Below are positions 35,487 to 45,225 of a DNA stretch of 64,000 nt, piece by piece (position 1 is the first letter of the stretch; each line of letters starts with the position of its first letter). A model generated the notes under the pieces. It saw only the letters and a list, made by a program, of their open reading frames with translations. It ran no database searches and was not told the DNA's origin. Origin of the DNA: Croceibacterium aestuarii (lineage in GTDB: Bacteria; Pseudomonadota; Alphaproteobacteria; Sphingomonadales; Sphingomonadaceae); contig NZ_CP131039.1 in assembly GCF_030657335.1 (NCBI RefSeq), positions 2,682,501-2,746,500 of the forward strand. Direction: 5' to 3'. Both the position numbers and the translations under genes were made by a program.

Positions 35487-37673
35487 TCATCTGTTTTCTA
35501 GCGAGAACTTCGCTTCCTTGGCCGGCGCCCATGCGCAGCAGCCGTCTTTCGCTTCCTTGCGGTAGCGGTGCAGCAGCGGCTCGGTGTATCCATTGGGCTG
35601 CCCCAGCGCTTCGAAAACAAGCGAACGAGCAGCGCGAAAGGCGATGCTGCCTGCCGAAGGAATGAGCGGACGGTAAGTCCGGTCGGCCGCATTCTGGGCA
35701 TCCACCTTCCTTGCCATTCGCTTCAGCGCGGCATCGATCTCGTCCTCCGATACGACCCGGTGAAGCAGCCAGTTTGCGACATGCTGGCTGGATATCCGCA
35801 GTGTGGCGCGGTCCTCCATCAGACCGATGTCGCGAATGTCCGGAACTTTCGAGCAACCGATCCCCTGGTCGATCCAGCGCACGACGTAGCCGAGTATGCC
35901 CTGCAGGTTGTTCTCGAGTTCGTCGCAGACCTCGGCCTCGGTCCAGGCGTCCTCTTTTCCGGCGAGCGGGACCTCCAGCAGGCAACCGAGCGGGGCGATC
36001 GGCTCTGCGGCGCGCTCGGCCTGGCGGGCGGCCACGTCGGAACAGTGGTAGTGAACGGCGTGGAGCACCGCGGCGGTCGGCGAAGGCACCCATGCGGTGC
36101 TCGCACCGCTCATTGGATGACCGATCTTCTGCGCCAGCATTTCGTGCATACACTCGGGCATCGCCCACATGCCCTTGCCAATCTGGGCGCGGCCAGCGAA
36201 GCCGCAGGCGAGCCCGATCTGGACATTGCGATCCTCGTACGCGGCGATCCAGGCGGCCTGCTTGATATCCGACTTGCGGAGCATCGGCCCGGCCAGCATC
36301 GAGGTGCGTATTTCATCGCCGGTGCGATCGAGGAACCCCGTGTTGATGAAGAACACCCGGTTCCTCACGGCGTGGATGCAGGCCGCGAGATTGGCGCTGG
36401 TCCGCCGTTCCTCGTCCATCACGCCGATCTTGATCGTGTTGCGCGCCAGCCCCAAGAGGTCCTCCACCGCATCGAACAGTTCGTTTGCGAAGGCGCATTC
36501 CCCGGGCCCGTGCATCTTCGGTTTCACGACATAGATCGAACCCGTGCGCGAATTGCGCCCGGCACCCGGGCCGAGCAGGTCGTGCAGCGCGCACAGCGAG
36601 GTGATCGCTGCATCGAGCAGGCCTTCGAAGACCTCGTGCCCGTTGGCGTCCAGCACAGCCGGGGTGGTCATCAGGTGCCCAACGTTGCGCACCAGAAGCA
36701 GGCTGCGACCGGGAAGGTTGAACGGCGTTCCTGAAGCATCGAACCATTCGCGGTCGGGCTCGCAGCGGCGCACGCATTGCCGACCGTCCTTGTCGAACGT
36801 CGCAGTCAGGTCGCCGCGCAGCACGCCCAGCCAGTTGCGATACGCTTCCACTTTTTCTTCGGCATCGACCGCGGCGATCGAATCCTCGAGATCGACGATG
36901 GTTGTCAGAGCGGCTTCGAGCCGGACGTCGGCGATACCTGCCAGGTCGGCCGCGCCGATCGGGCTTGCGCGATCGATCACGATCTCGACGTGCAGCCCGT
37001 TGTGCCGCAGCAGCAGGTTCGCACCGCTGCGGCCGACAAGCTGCCTCGGGTCGCGCAAGGCCGGATCGTCGCCGCGCCAGTCGTGCCACGAGGCACCTGC
37101 GAGCGGGAAGTGGGCGTCGAGGAAGTCTCTCGACCAGGCAACAACCCGGGAGCCCCGCGCGCGATTGTAGGGTCCGGCGGGCGGCGGCACGCCGTCGAGC
37201 GCATCGGTGCCGTAGAGCGCATCGTAGAGGCTGCCCCAGCGGGCGTTGGCGGCGTTGAGCACGAAGCGGGCGTTGCGCGCCGGCACCACGAGCTGGGGCC
37301 CGGCCCCCGCGGCGATCTCCCGATCGACACCGCGCGTGCCGATGGTGAACGCGGCCGGTTCTTCGACGAGGTAGCCGATCTCGCGAAGAAAGCTTTCGGG
37401 TGCTCCGCCCGCCCCCGGATTTTGCCGATGCCAGGCATCGATCCGCGCCTGCATCGCGTCCCGCTCTCGCAACAGGCCGCGATTGCCGGGCGTGAACCGG
37501 GCGACGATTGCGGCGAACCCCTCCCAGAATTCTCCTGCCGCAATCTGTGTCCCCGAAAGCGCTTCGCTTTCCACGAAGTCCGCTAGGCAGGAGGCGACCT
37601 GCAGGCCCGCGCGCTCGCACCGGGCGTCGCTCGAAACAGTCTGCGCCCGGTGGACCTGTGCGGGGTCTGTCAT
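35487..37673 (-). CDS. glcB: Malate synthase G
   Basis: The 728-residue protein matches the G isoform in length and order. Recognisable segments include the [17 protein letters not shown] region (about residues 262-278), the active-site Arg near [13 protein letters not shown], and [14 protein letters not shown]. It condenses glyoxylate with acetyl-CoA to malate in the cytoplasm. The ATG at 37673 overlaps the stop of the 51-residue upstream protein as ATGA, and isocitrate lyase is the first gene of the unit, so both glyoxylate-bypass enzymes are made from one transcript. It converges on the thiolase with 30 bases between the stops. Confidence 0.95.
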   Translation of the reverse strand: MTDPAQVHRAQTVSSDARCERAGLQVASCLADFVESEALSGTQIAAGEFWEGFAAIVARFTPGNRGLLRERDAMQARIDAWHRQNPGAGGAPESFLREIGYLVEEPAAFTIGTRGVDREIAAGAGPQLVVPARNARFVLNAANARWGSLYDALYGTDALDGVPPPAGPYNRARGSRVVAWSRDFLDAHFPLAGASWHDWRGDDPALRDPRQLVGRSGANLLLRHNGLHVEIVIDRASPIGAADLAGIADVRLEAALTTIVDLEDSIAAVDAEEKVEAYRNWLGVLRGDLTATFDKDGRQCVRRCEPDREWFDASGTPFNLPGRSLLLVRNVGHLMTTPAVLDANGHEVFEGLLDAAITSLCALHDLLGPGAGRNSRTGSIYVVKPKMHGPGECAFANELFDAVEDLLGLARNTIKIGVMDEERRTSANLAACIHAVRNRVFFINTGFLDRTGDEIRTSMLAGPMLRKSDIKQAAWIAAYEDRNVQIGLACGFAGRAQIGKGMWAMPECMHEMLAQKIGHPMSGASTAWVPSPTAAVLHAVHYHCSDVAARQAERAAEPIAPLGCLLEVPLAGKEDAWTEAEVCDELENNLQGILGYVVRWIDQGIGCSKVPDIRDIGLMEDRATLRISSQHVANWLLHRVVSEDEIDAALKRMARKVDAQNAADRTYRPLIPSAGSIAFRAARSLVFEALGQPNGYTEPLLHRYRKEAKDGCCAWAPAKEAKFSLENR

Positions 37674-37825
37674 CGGCCAAGGCGTCCCAGCCGGTGGTGT
37701 AGGTTCACGAACTTCGCGATTCCTTCCTCCCCGTCATGGGCACGGACGTATTCGGCCACGGCGGTGCGCAGAAGAGCGAAGTCCTGGCTGCAGAAAATCG
37801 GGCGGGCCCTTGCTGGCTCGGGCAT
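37670..37825 (-). CDS. 51-residue small protein between isocitrate lyase and malate synthase
   Basis: ATG 37825 follows AAAGGAC and opens a frame of 51 codons, beginning [12 protein letters not shown] and ending HHRLGRLGR. Its TGA overlaps the ATG of glcB. A good ribosome-binding site, intact frame and ATGA coupling argue that it is translated. I do not recognise a domain; it is basic, contains one Cys, and has a helical middle ([20 protein letters not shown]). It may be a real small protein of the glyoxylate operon or a leader that couples translation into glcB. Confidence 0.6.
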   Translation of the reverse strand: MPEPARARPIFCSQDFALLRTAVAEYVRAHDGEEGIAKFVNLHHRLGRLGR

Positions 37826-37856
37826 GGCGATGTCCTTTCGTTCTTGCCGGGGCGCC

Positions 37857-39455
37857 TCAGGCGGCCGCGAACTGGTTCATGGTGTTGTGTTCGCCGCCGG
37901 CCTTGAGGGCCGCTTCGCCGGCGAAGTATTCCTTGTGATCGTCACCGATGTCGCTGCCGGCCATGTTCTGGTGTTTCACGCAGGCGATACCCTGGCGGAT
38001 CTCCTCGCGCTGGACCTGCCTGACGTAGCCGAGCATGCCTTCCTCGCCGAAATAGCGTTTGGCCAGGTTGTCGGTGCTGAGCGCCGCGGTGTGATAGGTC
38101 GGCAGCGTGATCAGGTGGTGGAAGATCCCTGCCTCGCGCGCAGAATCAGCCTGGAAGGTGCGAATTCGCTCGTCCGCCTCGCGCGCCAGCTCACCATCGT
38201 CGTATTGCTGGCTCATCAGGTGCTCGCGCTCGTAGCCCGCCAGGTTGCGGCCCTCCGCTTCCCAGGCATCGTAGACCTGCTGGCGGAAATTGAGCGTCCA
38301 GTTGAAGCTGGGCGAGTTGTTGTAGACGAGTTTGGCGCTCGGGATTACCTCGCGGATCCGGCGGACCATGCCGCCGATCTGGCCGATATGCGGCTTCTCG
38401 GTCTCGATCCACAACAGGTCGGCACCGTTTTGCAGCGCGGTGATGCAATCGAGCACGCAGCGGTCCTCTCCGGTGCCAGGACGGAACTGGTAGAGGTTGC
38501 TCGGCAGCCGCCTTGGCGCAAGAAGAGTTCCGTCGCGGCTGATGACGACCTGGCCGTTGGCCACGTTCGCCGGATCGACCTCCTCGCAGTCGAGGAAGCG
38601 ATTGTATTGATCGCCTAGGTCGCCCGGCTCTCGGCTGAAGGCGATCTGCTTGGTGAGGCCGGCGCCAAGGCTGTCCGTGCGGGCGACGATCACGCCGTCG
38701 TCCACGCCGAGCTCCATGAAGGCGTATCGCACCGCGCGTATCTTCGCGAGAAAGTCCTCGTGCGGCACGGTCACCTTCCCATCCTGGTGCCCGCACTGCT
38801 TCTCGTCGCTGACCTGGTTCTCGATCTGGATCGCGCAGGCGCCGGCCTCGATCATCTTTTTCGCTAGCAGGTACGTCGCCTCGGCATTCCCGAAGCCGGC
38901 GTCGATATCGGCGATGATCGGGACCACGTGGGTCTGGTAATCGTCGATTCTGCGCAAGAGCCGATGGGTGTTGCACACGTCACCCGCTTCCTTTGCCGCG
39001 TCGAGTTCGCGGAACAGGTCGCCCAGTTCGCGCGCATCCGCCTGCCGCAGGAAGGTGTAGAGTTCCTCGATCAGCGCCGGGACGCTGGTCTTCTCGTGCA
39101 TCGACTGGTCCGGCAGCGGGCCAAATTCGCTCCGCAGCGCAGCGATCATCCAACCCGAGAGATAGAGGTAGCGCCCCTTCGTGGTGCCGAAATGCTTCTT
39201 GATGCTGATTATTTTCTGCTGGCCGATGAACCCATGCCAGCAGCCGAGCGATTGCGTGTAGGCTGCCGGATCGACATCGTATGCCGCCATGTCGGAGCGC
39301 ATGATCGCCGCGGTGTGGCGAGCGATGTCCAGGCCGGTGCGAAAGCGGTTTTGCGTGCGCATGCGCGCAACCGCTTCCGCGTCGATTCCGCCCCATCGGG
39401 CGCCATTGGCGGAAATGGTGCCGGCGATACCGGCGATGTTGCCGAGGTAAGTCAT
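37857..39455 (-). CDS. aceA: Isocitrate lyase
   Basis: I start at ATG 39455, with GGAG eight bases upstream; a longer in-frame extension crosses the promoter and is unlikely. The 532-residue enzyme is of the long AceA type. The catalytic loop is K219-Q-C221-G-H223, the form found in long isocitrate lyases instead of KKCGH, and metal-binding Asp residues lie in IADIDAGFGN (181-190). It splits isocitrate to glyoxylate and succinate. It heads the aceA, small ORF, glcB unit and is divergent from a ScfR/RamB-type regulator with a strong palindrome between them. Confidence 0.95.
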   Translation of the reverse strand: MTYLGNIAGIAGTISANGARWGGIDAEAVARMRTQNRFRTGLDIARHTAAIMRSDMAAYDVDPAAYTQSLGCWHGFIGQQKIISIKKHFGTTKGRYLYLSGWMIAALRSEFGPLPDQSMHEKTSVPALIEELYTFLRQADARELGDLFRELDAAKEAGDVCNTHRLLRRIDDYQTHVVPIIADIDAGFGNAEATYLLAKKMIEAGACAIQIENQVSDEKQCGHQDGKVTVPHEDFLAKIRAVRYAFMELGVDDGVIVARTDSLGAGLTKQIAFSREPGDLGDQYNRFLDCEEVDPANVANGQVVISRDGTLLAPRRLPSNLYQFRPGTGEDRCVLDCITALQNGADLLWIETEKPHIGQIGGMVRRIREVIPSAKLVYNNSPSFNWTLNFRQQVYDAWEAEGRNLAGYEREHLMSQQYDDGELAREADERIRTFQADSAREAGIFHHLITLPTYHTAALSTDNLAKRYFGEEGMLGYVRQVQREEIRQGIACVKHQNMAGSDIGDDHKEYFAGEAALKAGGEHNTMNQFAAA

Positions 39456-39535
39456 TTGTTTCTCCGCAATGAACTGTGGAGTGCTCTTCGCACATGCAGC
39501 ACGCTTGTAGGAGAGCCGGCGGTGTCGTATTGTCA

Positions 39536-39562
39536 AACTTTACAAGTCTTGTTTGTAAAGTT
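39536..39562. promoter_or_regulatory. Palindromic operator between aceA and its regulator
   Basis: Perfect 9-base arms, AACTTTACA and TGTAAAGTT, are separated by 9 bases and lie just upstream of the regulator start at 39576 and 81 bases upstream of aceA. RamB-type regulators recognise TTTGCAAA-like sequences, and the arms here (CTTTACAA / TTGTAAAG context) are of that kind. The site probably serves both divergent promoters. Confidence 0.65.
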
Positions 39563-39575
39563 GTAAGGAGACCCG

Positions 39576-40964
39576 ATGGCCGGCAAAGCGCTCTATATCG
39601 GTCCGCGTCTCAAGCGCGTGCGGCGCGACCTCCGTCTGACCCAGGCCGACATGGCAGTGGATCTTGGCATTTCTCCTTCCTATGTCGCGCTGATGGAGCG
39701 CAACCAGCGGCCGGTGACGGCGGACATGCTGGTCAAGCTGGCGGCTGCCTATCGCATCGACATCGCCGACCTCGCTGCCGGCGAGGTGGAGGAAACCGCT
39801 GCCCGCATGCAGGCGATCCTGCGCGCGCCGCTCTACGCCGGGATCGATCTGCCGAAGATCGACATTGAGGATGTGGCCGCGAGCTATCCGGGCTTTGCCG
39901 AGGCGCTTATGCGCCTGCACGCAGCGCACGAGCAACTCTGGCTCACGCTTGCCGAACAGCGCGAGAAGGGCGTCGAGGACGTGCTCGATCCAGTGGAGGA
40001 AACACGGCATTTCCTCGCCCAACGGCGCAACTACTTCCCGTCGCTCGATGACAGTGCGTCGGCCCTCGCCGCGAGGCTGAAATCTTGGGCCGACATGGCC
40101 GCGCACATCGAGCACGTCCACGAGCTCGAAGTCCGTTTCGTCCCGCCCGCCGAGATGCGCCATGCACTGCGGTTCCACGACTTCCACCGCCGGCGCGTCC
40201 TGATCAATGCCCGCTTGACTGAGGACGGCCGCCGCTTCCAGCTCGCGCTGCAGATAGCCGCGCTCGAACAGAGCGAGGCTATCGCCGAACTCGTGCGCGA
40301 CCCCGGCATCGTCAGCGACAACGGCCGCACGCTGGCGGCGCAAGCGCTTCGCGGCTACTGGGCGGCGGCGCTGGTCATGCCGTACGACGCGTTCCTCACC
40401 GCGGCACGTCGCCAGCGGTTCGATATCGAGGGCCTAGCCGCCGAATTCGCCGTCAGCTTCGAGCAGGCAGCGCATCGACTAACCACTTTGCAGAAACCCG
40501 GCGCTGCGGGCGTTCCGTTCTTTTTCCTGCGGCTCGATTCCGGGGGCAATGTCTCGAAAAGGCTCGACGCATCCGGCTTCCCCTTCGCCCGTTTCGGCGG
40601 CGCCTGCCCGCTGTGGAACGTGCACGACTGCTTCGCGCGTCGCGGCGAACTGCTACTGCAGCGGATCGAACTGCCCGAGGGCGGCAACTTCGTTTCCATC
40701 GCCCGCTCGGTCGAGGTGCGCGGTTGGCAACACGGCCACCCCCGCCTCGTGCGTGCGGTCGCTCTTGTCTGCCCCGAAGACTATCTCGACGAACTCGCCT
40801 ATGCTGACGACCTGCGGAAGCATGAGCGCACGCCGGTGGGAACGACTTGCCGGCTATGCCACCGTCCCGATTGCGCGGGCCGCTCGGCGCCGCCGATTGG
40901 TCGCGAGATCCTGTCCGATACCTACCTTCGCGCGTCTGAGCCCTTCGCCCTGAGCGGAGAGTGA
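39576..40964 (+). CDS. ScfR/RamB-type short-chain acyl-CoA-responsive regulator
   Basis: The 462-residue protein has an N-terminal Cro/C1 helix-turn-helix (about residues 10-65, TQADMAVDLGISPSYVALME) and a long C-terminal region with an IrrE/DUF955-like segment and a DUF2083-type domain ending in a Cys/His cluster (GTTCRLCHRPDC). This architecture is that of ScfR-family regulators (RamB, PrpR, MccR relatives), which control glyoxylate, propionate or methylcitrate genes in response to acyl-CoAs. ATG 39576 follows AAGGAG. It is divergent from aceA with a shared palindrome, so it is the likely regulator of the glyoxylate shunt here. Confidence 0.88.
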   Translation: MAGKALYIGPRLKRVRRDLRLTQADMAVDLGISPSYVALMERNQRPVTADMLVKLAAAYRIDIADLAAGEVEETAARMQAILRAPLYAGIDLPKIDIEDVAASYPGFAEALMRLHAAHEQLWLTLAEQREKGVEDVLDPVEETRHFLAQRRNYFPSLDDSASALAARLKSWADMAAHIEHVHELEVRFVPPAEMRHALRFHDFHRRRVLINARLTEDGRRFQLALQIAALEQSEAIAELVRDPGIVSDNGRTLAAQALRGYWAAALVMPYDAFLTAARRQRFDIEGLAAEFAVSFEQAAHRLTTLQKPGAAGVPFFFLRLDSGGNVSKRLDASGFPFARFGGACPLWNVHDCFARRGELLLQRIELPEGGNFVSIARSVEVRGWQHGHPRLVRAVALVCPEDYLDELAYADDLRKHERTPVGTTCRLCHRPDCAGRSAPPIGREILSDTYLRASEPFALSGE

Positions 40965-40985
40965 CCGGGCCGTCCCGACCGGCAA

Positions 40986-41120
40986 TGGAAGGGAGCGGTG
41001 TGCGCGAGCACCGTAGGCGGCGTAAATCGGCGCGCGAAAGCCATGTCCATCCAGATTGCCCCATGAACGGCGCGTACCGACGTCACGCTTTCGCGCGGGA
41101 CAGGCGATGGCTCCCTTCCA
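40986..41120. repeat. Nested inverted repeats, possible MITE-like element
   Basis: Outer 11-base arms TGGAAGGGAGC (40986-40996) and GCTCCCTTCCA (41110-41120) are perfect complements. Inside them a second perfect pair, CGCGCGAAAGC (41031-41041) and GCTTTCGCGCG (41087-41097), is found. The 5-base word CGGCA occurs one base outside each outer arm (40980-40984 and 41122-41126), as a target duplication might. This could be a small non-autonomous element or a structured RNA. Confidence 0.4.
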
Positions 41121-41128
41121 GCGGCAGG

Positions 41129-41178
41129 TGTCCTCCAGAGATACATTGATGTCCTGTGATGCGCTTACGGTGTGTCCT
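41129..41178. promoter_or_regulatory. Three TGTCCT repeats upstream of module B esterase
   Basis: TGTCCT occurs at 41129, 41150 and 41173, with spacings of 21 and 23 bases, about 90 bases upstream of the esterase start. The core TGTCC is the complement of GGACA in the 21-bp repeats before the AraC-type regulator at 54056, so it may be a binding site for that protein. The imperfect second spacing weakens the case. Confidence 0.3.
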
Positions 41179-41268
41179 GACAAGTCATAGTCACGTGATC
41201 TCAACAACGCGTCGTACGGCGGCGGCACCACCGTCGATGAATACGGACAGCGGTGGGAGAGAAAGACG

Positions 41269-43034
41269 ATGTCGAACCAGAGGATTCTGGACAGCACGGT
41301 CCGCTACCAATTCTCGCGTCGGCGGCGCAGACTGACCGGAGCTCGGATCGCCTGGCGGTTTCTTGCCTTGGCGGTAGCGCTTATACCGGCCGCGTGTGCC
41401 ACGTCCCCGGCCGAGGGTCGCGGCGATGCTCCGCTGGTCGATGCCCCGGCCGGTCTACTGCGCGGCACTTTGGATGAGGGCGCGGCGGTATTCCGGGCGA
41501 TCCCGTATGCGCTCCCGCCCGTCGGGGACCAGCGCTGGCGGGCGCCCTCGCCGATGCCGCGCTGGAAGGGCATACGGACCGCTCGTGACGAAGGGCTTGC
41601 ATGCATGCAGCCGCCAATGGCGCCGGGCGTATATGATCGCGGCAAGGTCCGGATGGCCGAGGATTGTCTGACTCTCGACGTGACCGCGCCGGTGGGCGCG
41701 ACGAACGCCCCGGTGATGGTGTGGATCCACGGCGGCACGTTGATCTGGGGCAGCGGGCACTCCGCGATGTACGATGGCGGCGCATTCGCCAAACGCGGCG
41801 TTGTGCTCGTCTCCATCAACTATCGGCTCGGGGTGTTCGGCTATCTCGCCCATCCCGAACTCAGCCGCGAGAATCCGGCCAACATCTCCGGGAATTACGG
41901 CCTGCTCGACCAGATCGCCGCCTTGCGCTGGGTCAAGGACAACATCGCTGCCTTTGGTGGGAACCCGAAAACGTCACCATCTTCGGCGAGTCTGCGGGCG
42001 CGCTGAGCACCGAGTATCTTCTTGCCTCCCCCAAGGCACGCGGGCTGTTCGACAAGGCGATCATCCAGAGCGGCTACCTGTTCACGATGCCTGAGTTGCG
42101 CAGCGCCCACTACGAGGAACAGTCGGCCGAGGGGATCGGCGCTGCGCTCGCCGCGAAAATCGGCGCGCCGCACATCGCCGACCTACGCGGGCTCGATGCG
42201 CAAACTCTGCTCGACAGGGTGACGGCTGCAGGATTCGTTCCCTACGGGACGATCGACAGAGCGATCCTGCCGCGGCAACTGGTCGATACGTTCGACAGGG
42301 GCGAACAGGCGCATGTTCCGTTGCTGGCGGGCTTCAACAGCGGTGAAATCCGCACGTTGCGGTATTTGCTGTATCCTCTGCCCAAGGATCCGGGAAGCTA
42401 TGCCGCCGACATCGAGGCGCGCTACGCCGACCTCGCTGAAGCCTATCTGCGCCTTTACCCTGCGCAAGCAGATCCCGACGAAGTCCGCCTGGCTGCAACG
42501 CGCGACGCGGTGTTCGGTTGGGCGGCCGAGGGAATGGTTCGCAAGCAGACGGCTGTCGGTGAGCGCGCCTACCTCTACCGCTTCAACCACACCTATCCTG
42601 CAGAGACGGCGGCCGGGCTTGAGGGCTTTCATGCCAGCGAGGTGCCCTTCGTTTTCGGAACGTTCGCAGCCACGCCCCCCGGCTGGCCGGCAATTCCGGA
42701 GAGCACCGAGCAGCGCGAGTTTGCCGACACGCTGCTCGACTATTGGACAAGTTTCGCCCGCGATGGCCGCCCGACGGCGCAGGAGGCGCCGAACTGGGAG
42801 CCTTACAGCGAACGGCACGTCTACATGGATCTCGGTGACCGGCCCCGCCTGGCGTATGCGCTGATGCCAGGCATGTACGAGTTGCACGAAGAGGTCATGT
42901 GCCGGCGCCGGGCGAGCGGCACACAGAGCTGGAACTGGCGAACGGGGTCCATCGCGCCGCGCCTGCCCGATCCGGCCGCCACCTGTCGACCGGGCGCCGA
43001 ACAGGGGCTCAACCGCCCGGACCGAGGTTCGTGA
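41269..43034 (+). pseudogene. Type-B carboxylesterase, interrupted by a -1 frameshift
   Basis: ATG 41269 follows GGGAGAG. The first frame (to 42006) has a basic N-terminus, a hydrophobic stretch ending PAAC that could be a lipobox, the oxyanion HGG ([13 protein letters not shown]) and NYRLGVFGY. At 41967-41968 the conserved GGNPENVT is broken: one G is missing after CCCG. The second frame then continues with [18 protein letters not shown] and HASEVPFVFG to a stop at 43034. Total length is one base short of a whole codon number, so a single deletion explains it. The next gene, an SDR, starts with GTG overlapping this stop. Whether the lesion is real or a sequencing error cannot be told here. 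Confidence 0.8.
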
Positions 43035-43933
43035 CGGCGCGGGAGACCGGGTTACCGGGGCCACTCGCCGGGAAGGTTGCTATCCTGACGGGTGCGGGCA
43101 GCAGTCTCGGAAAGTCACACGCACTGTATCTGGCCGCCCAAGGTGCGCGAGTCGTCGTCAATGACGTGGCATTCTCGGCTGCCGGAGCGGCGGTCGATGC
43201 GATCGTCGAGGCGGGAGGAGAAGCCATTGCCGCGACCGGATCAGTGACGGACGAGCAGGCGGTCGCGCAGATGGTGACCGACGCGATCACGGCCTGGGGC
43301 GCGATCGACATCCTCGTCAACAACGCCGGCGTTCTACGCGACAAGAGCTTCGCGAAAATGGCGCTCGAGGATTTCCGTCATGTCCTCGACGTCCACCTGA
43401 TGGGGGCGGCCATCTGCACGAAAGCAGTGTGGGAGCCCATGCGCGCCAACAGCGGCGGCAGGATCGTGTTCACGACTTCGTCATCGGGACTGTGGGGCAA
43501 CTTCGGACAGTCCAATTATGGTGCCGCCAAGATGGCCCTGGTCGGTCTTATGCAGACCCTGTCCATCGAAGGCACAAAGCACGACATCCGCGTCAACTGC
43601 CTCGCGCCGACGGCAGCGACACAAATGACCGAGGGAATTTGGTCGGAGGAGGATCTGGCGGATCTTTCACCCTCGCTGGTCAGCCCCGGGCTCTTGCCCC
43701 TCGTAATCGAGGACGCGCCGACGCGCGCGATCCTGTGCGCCGGGGCAGGTCATTTCGCTCGCGCCGAGATCATGCTCACTCCCGGTGTCTTTCTCGGCTT
43801 CGAGGACGACCCGGGCGAGGCGCTGCAAAGCAAATGGACCGCGGTCGGCGCGCTGGAGGGGGCGGTTGTCCCGGAAAACGCCATGGCCCAGTCGCGGCGG
43901 GAACTGGCGAGCAAACGCGCGCGCACCGTCTGA
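43031..43933 (+). CDS. Short-chain dehydrogenase, (3R)-hydroxyacyl-CoA dehydrogenase-like, module B
   Basis: GTG 43031 overlaps the esterase stop as GTGA. The 300-residue SDR has TGAGSSLG near residue 20, NNAGVLRDKSFAKM, the catalytic Ser in FTTSSSG, and YGAAK as the Tyr-Lys motif. Length, the DKSFAKM stretch and the C-terminal region match the SDR at 25443-26345, so the two are paralogues of the multifunctional-enzyme-type-2 dehydrogenase group. It sits between the esterase and thiolase in a compact three-gene unit, consistent with hydroxyacyl-CoA oxidation before thiolysis. Confidence 0.87.
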   Translation: MTARETGLPGPLAGKVAILTGAGSSLGKSHALYLAAQGARVVVNDVAFSAAGAAVDAIVEAGGEAIAATGSVTDEQAVAQMVTDAITAWGAIDILVNNAGVLRDKSFAKMALEDFRHVLDVHLMGAAICTKAVWEPMRANSGGRIVFTTSSSGLWGNFGQSNYGAAKMALVGLMQTLSIEGTKHDIRVNCLAPTAATQMTEGIWSEEDLADLSPSLVSPGLLPLVIEDAPTRAILCAGAGHFARAEIMLTPGVFLGFEDDPGEALQSKWTAVGALEGAVVPENAMAQSRRELASKRARTV

Positions 43934-43959
43934 CCGCGCGCCCGCAGAAAGGACGAACC

Positions 43960-45146
43960 TTGGAAGACATCTACATTGTCAGCGGCGCGAGAACCGCGAT
44001 CGGCCGGTTCGGCGGGGCCTTGAAGACGCTGATACCCGCGCAGCTCGGCGCGATCGTGGCGAAGGCGGCGATCAGCCGCGCCAACGTGACATCGCAGGAC
44101 GTGGAACACGTCGTCATGGGGCAGGTCATGCAGACCAGCGCGCGCGACAACATGCTGAGCCGTGTGGTCGCCCTCAATGCTGGCGTGCCCGCCCGTGTGC
44201 CCGCTCTCACGCTCAACCGCCTGTGCGGCTCGGGACTTCAGGCGCTCGTGTCCGCGGCACAAATGATGCAACTGGGCGAAGCGAGCATAAGCTGGCCGGA
44301 GGTGCTGAGAGCATGTCGAACGTGCCGTACCACGATCACGGCGTTCGCTGGGGCCGCAAGATGGGCGCCAACGTGCAGGAAGACGCACTGCTCCTCGGCC
44401 CGCAGGATGCGATCGGCGATTATCACATGGGCATCACGGCCGAAAACGTGGCGAAGCGCCATGACATCGGGCGCGAGGAGATGGATACCCTGGCCGTTAC
44501 GAGCCACCGCCGTGCGGCGCACGCGATTTCCGAAGGGCGCTTCGGCGAACAGATCGTCCCGGTCGAAATTCGCGGCCGCAAGGGGACGATCGTCTTCGAC
44601 ACCGACGAACATGTGCGAGTTGATGTCGATGCCGACGCCCTTGCCCGAATGAATCCCGCCTTCAAAGAGGATGAACGGGTTACCGCCGGCAACGCCAGCG
44701 GCGTGAACGATGGAGCTGCAATGGTACTGCTTGCCACGGCGAGCGAAGTCGCTGCCCGCAATCTGCGGCCACTCGCTCGCATAATTTCATGGGGCCATGC
44801 CGGAGTCGAGCCGGCCTATATGGGAGAGGGGCCCATCAAGGCCGTCCCCATAGCGCTGCAGCGGGCCCGGCTCACCATAGCGGATATGGACGTGATCGAA
44901 AGCAACGAGGCGTTCGCGGCACAGGCGGCGGCCGTTGCAAAGGTCCTGGGATTCGATCCGGCAAAGGTGAACCCTAATGGCTCGGGCATTGCGCTCGGTC
45001 ATCCCGTCGGCGCGACCGGATGCATCCTGGCGATAAAATGTGCTTACGAATTGAACCGCACGGGTGGTCGTTACGGGCTTATCACGATGTGCATCGGCGG
45101 CGGCCAGGGCATCGCGATGGTCATCGAAGGATCGCTCGCATCCTGA
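43960..45146 (+). pseudogene. Thiolase, interrupted by a -1 frameshift
   Basis: TTG 43960 corresponds to the GTG start of the intact paralogue at 34269; both proteins begin with EDI(F/Y)IVSGART. The first frame covers the nucleophile NRLCGSGLQ and then loses register after QLGEASI at about 44290-44292, where the paralogue has TLAGGAESMS. One missing base (ATA-A-G for a codon triplet) restores LAGGAESMS in the next frame, which continues through GHPVGATG and CIGGGQG to a stop at 45146. The total of 1187 bases is exactly one less than the 1188 of the intact copy. The active-site residues are otherwise all conserved, so the lesion is recent or an error. Confidence 0.85.
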
Positions 45147-45225
45147 TCGAAGCACATTGAGTTCGACGACCACGTGCATGGGGAGTGAGGGCCGCCGCAT
45201 CGGCCACGATATCAGGCCGGAACAC

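Larger units (their letters stand above)
40965..41268. other. 304-base gap with nested inverted repeats
   Basis: No convincing gene is present on either strand. The left half (40986-41120) is occupied by the nested inverted-repeat element listed separately. The right half contains three TGTCCT repeats and the promoter region of the esterase at 41269. Confidence 0.6.
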
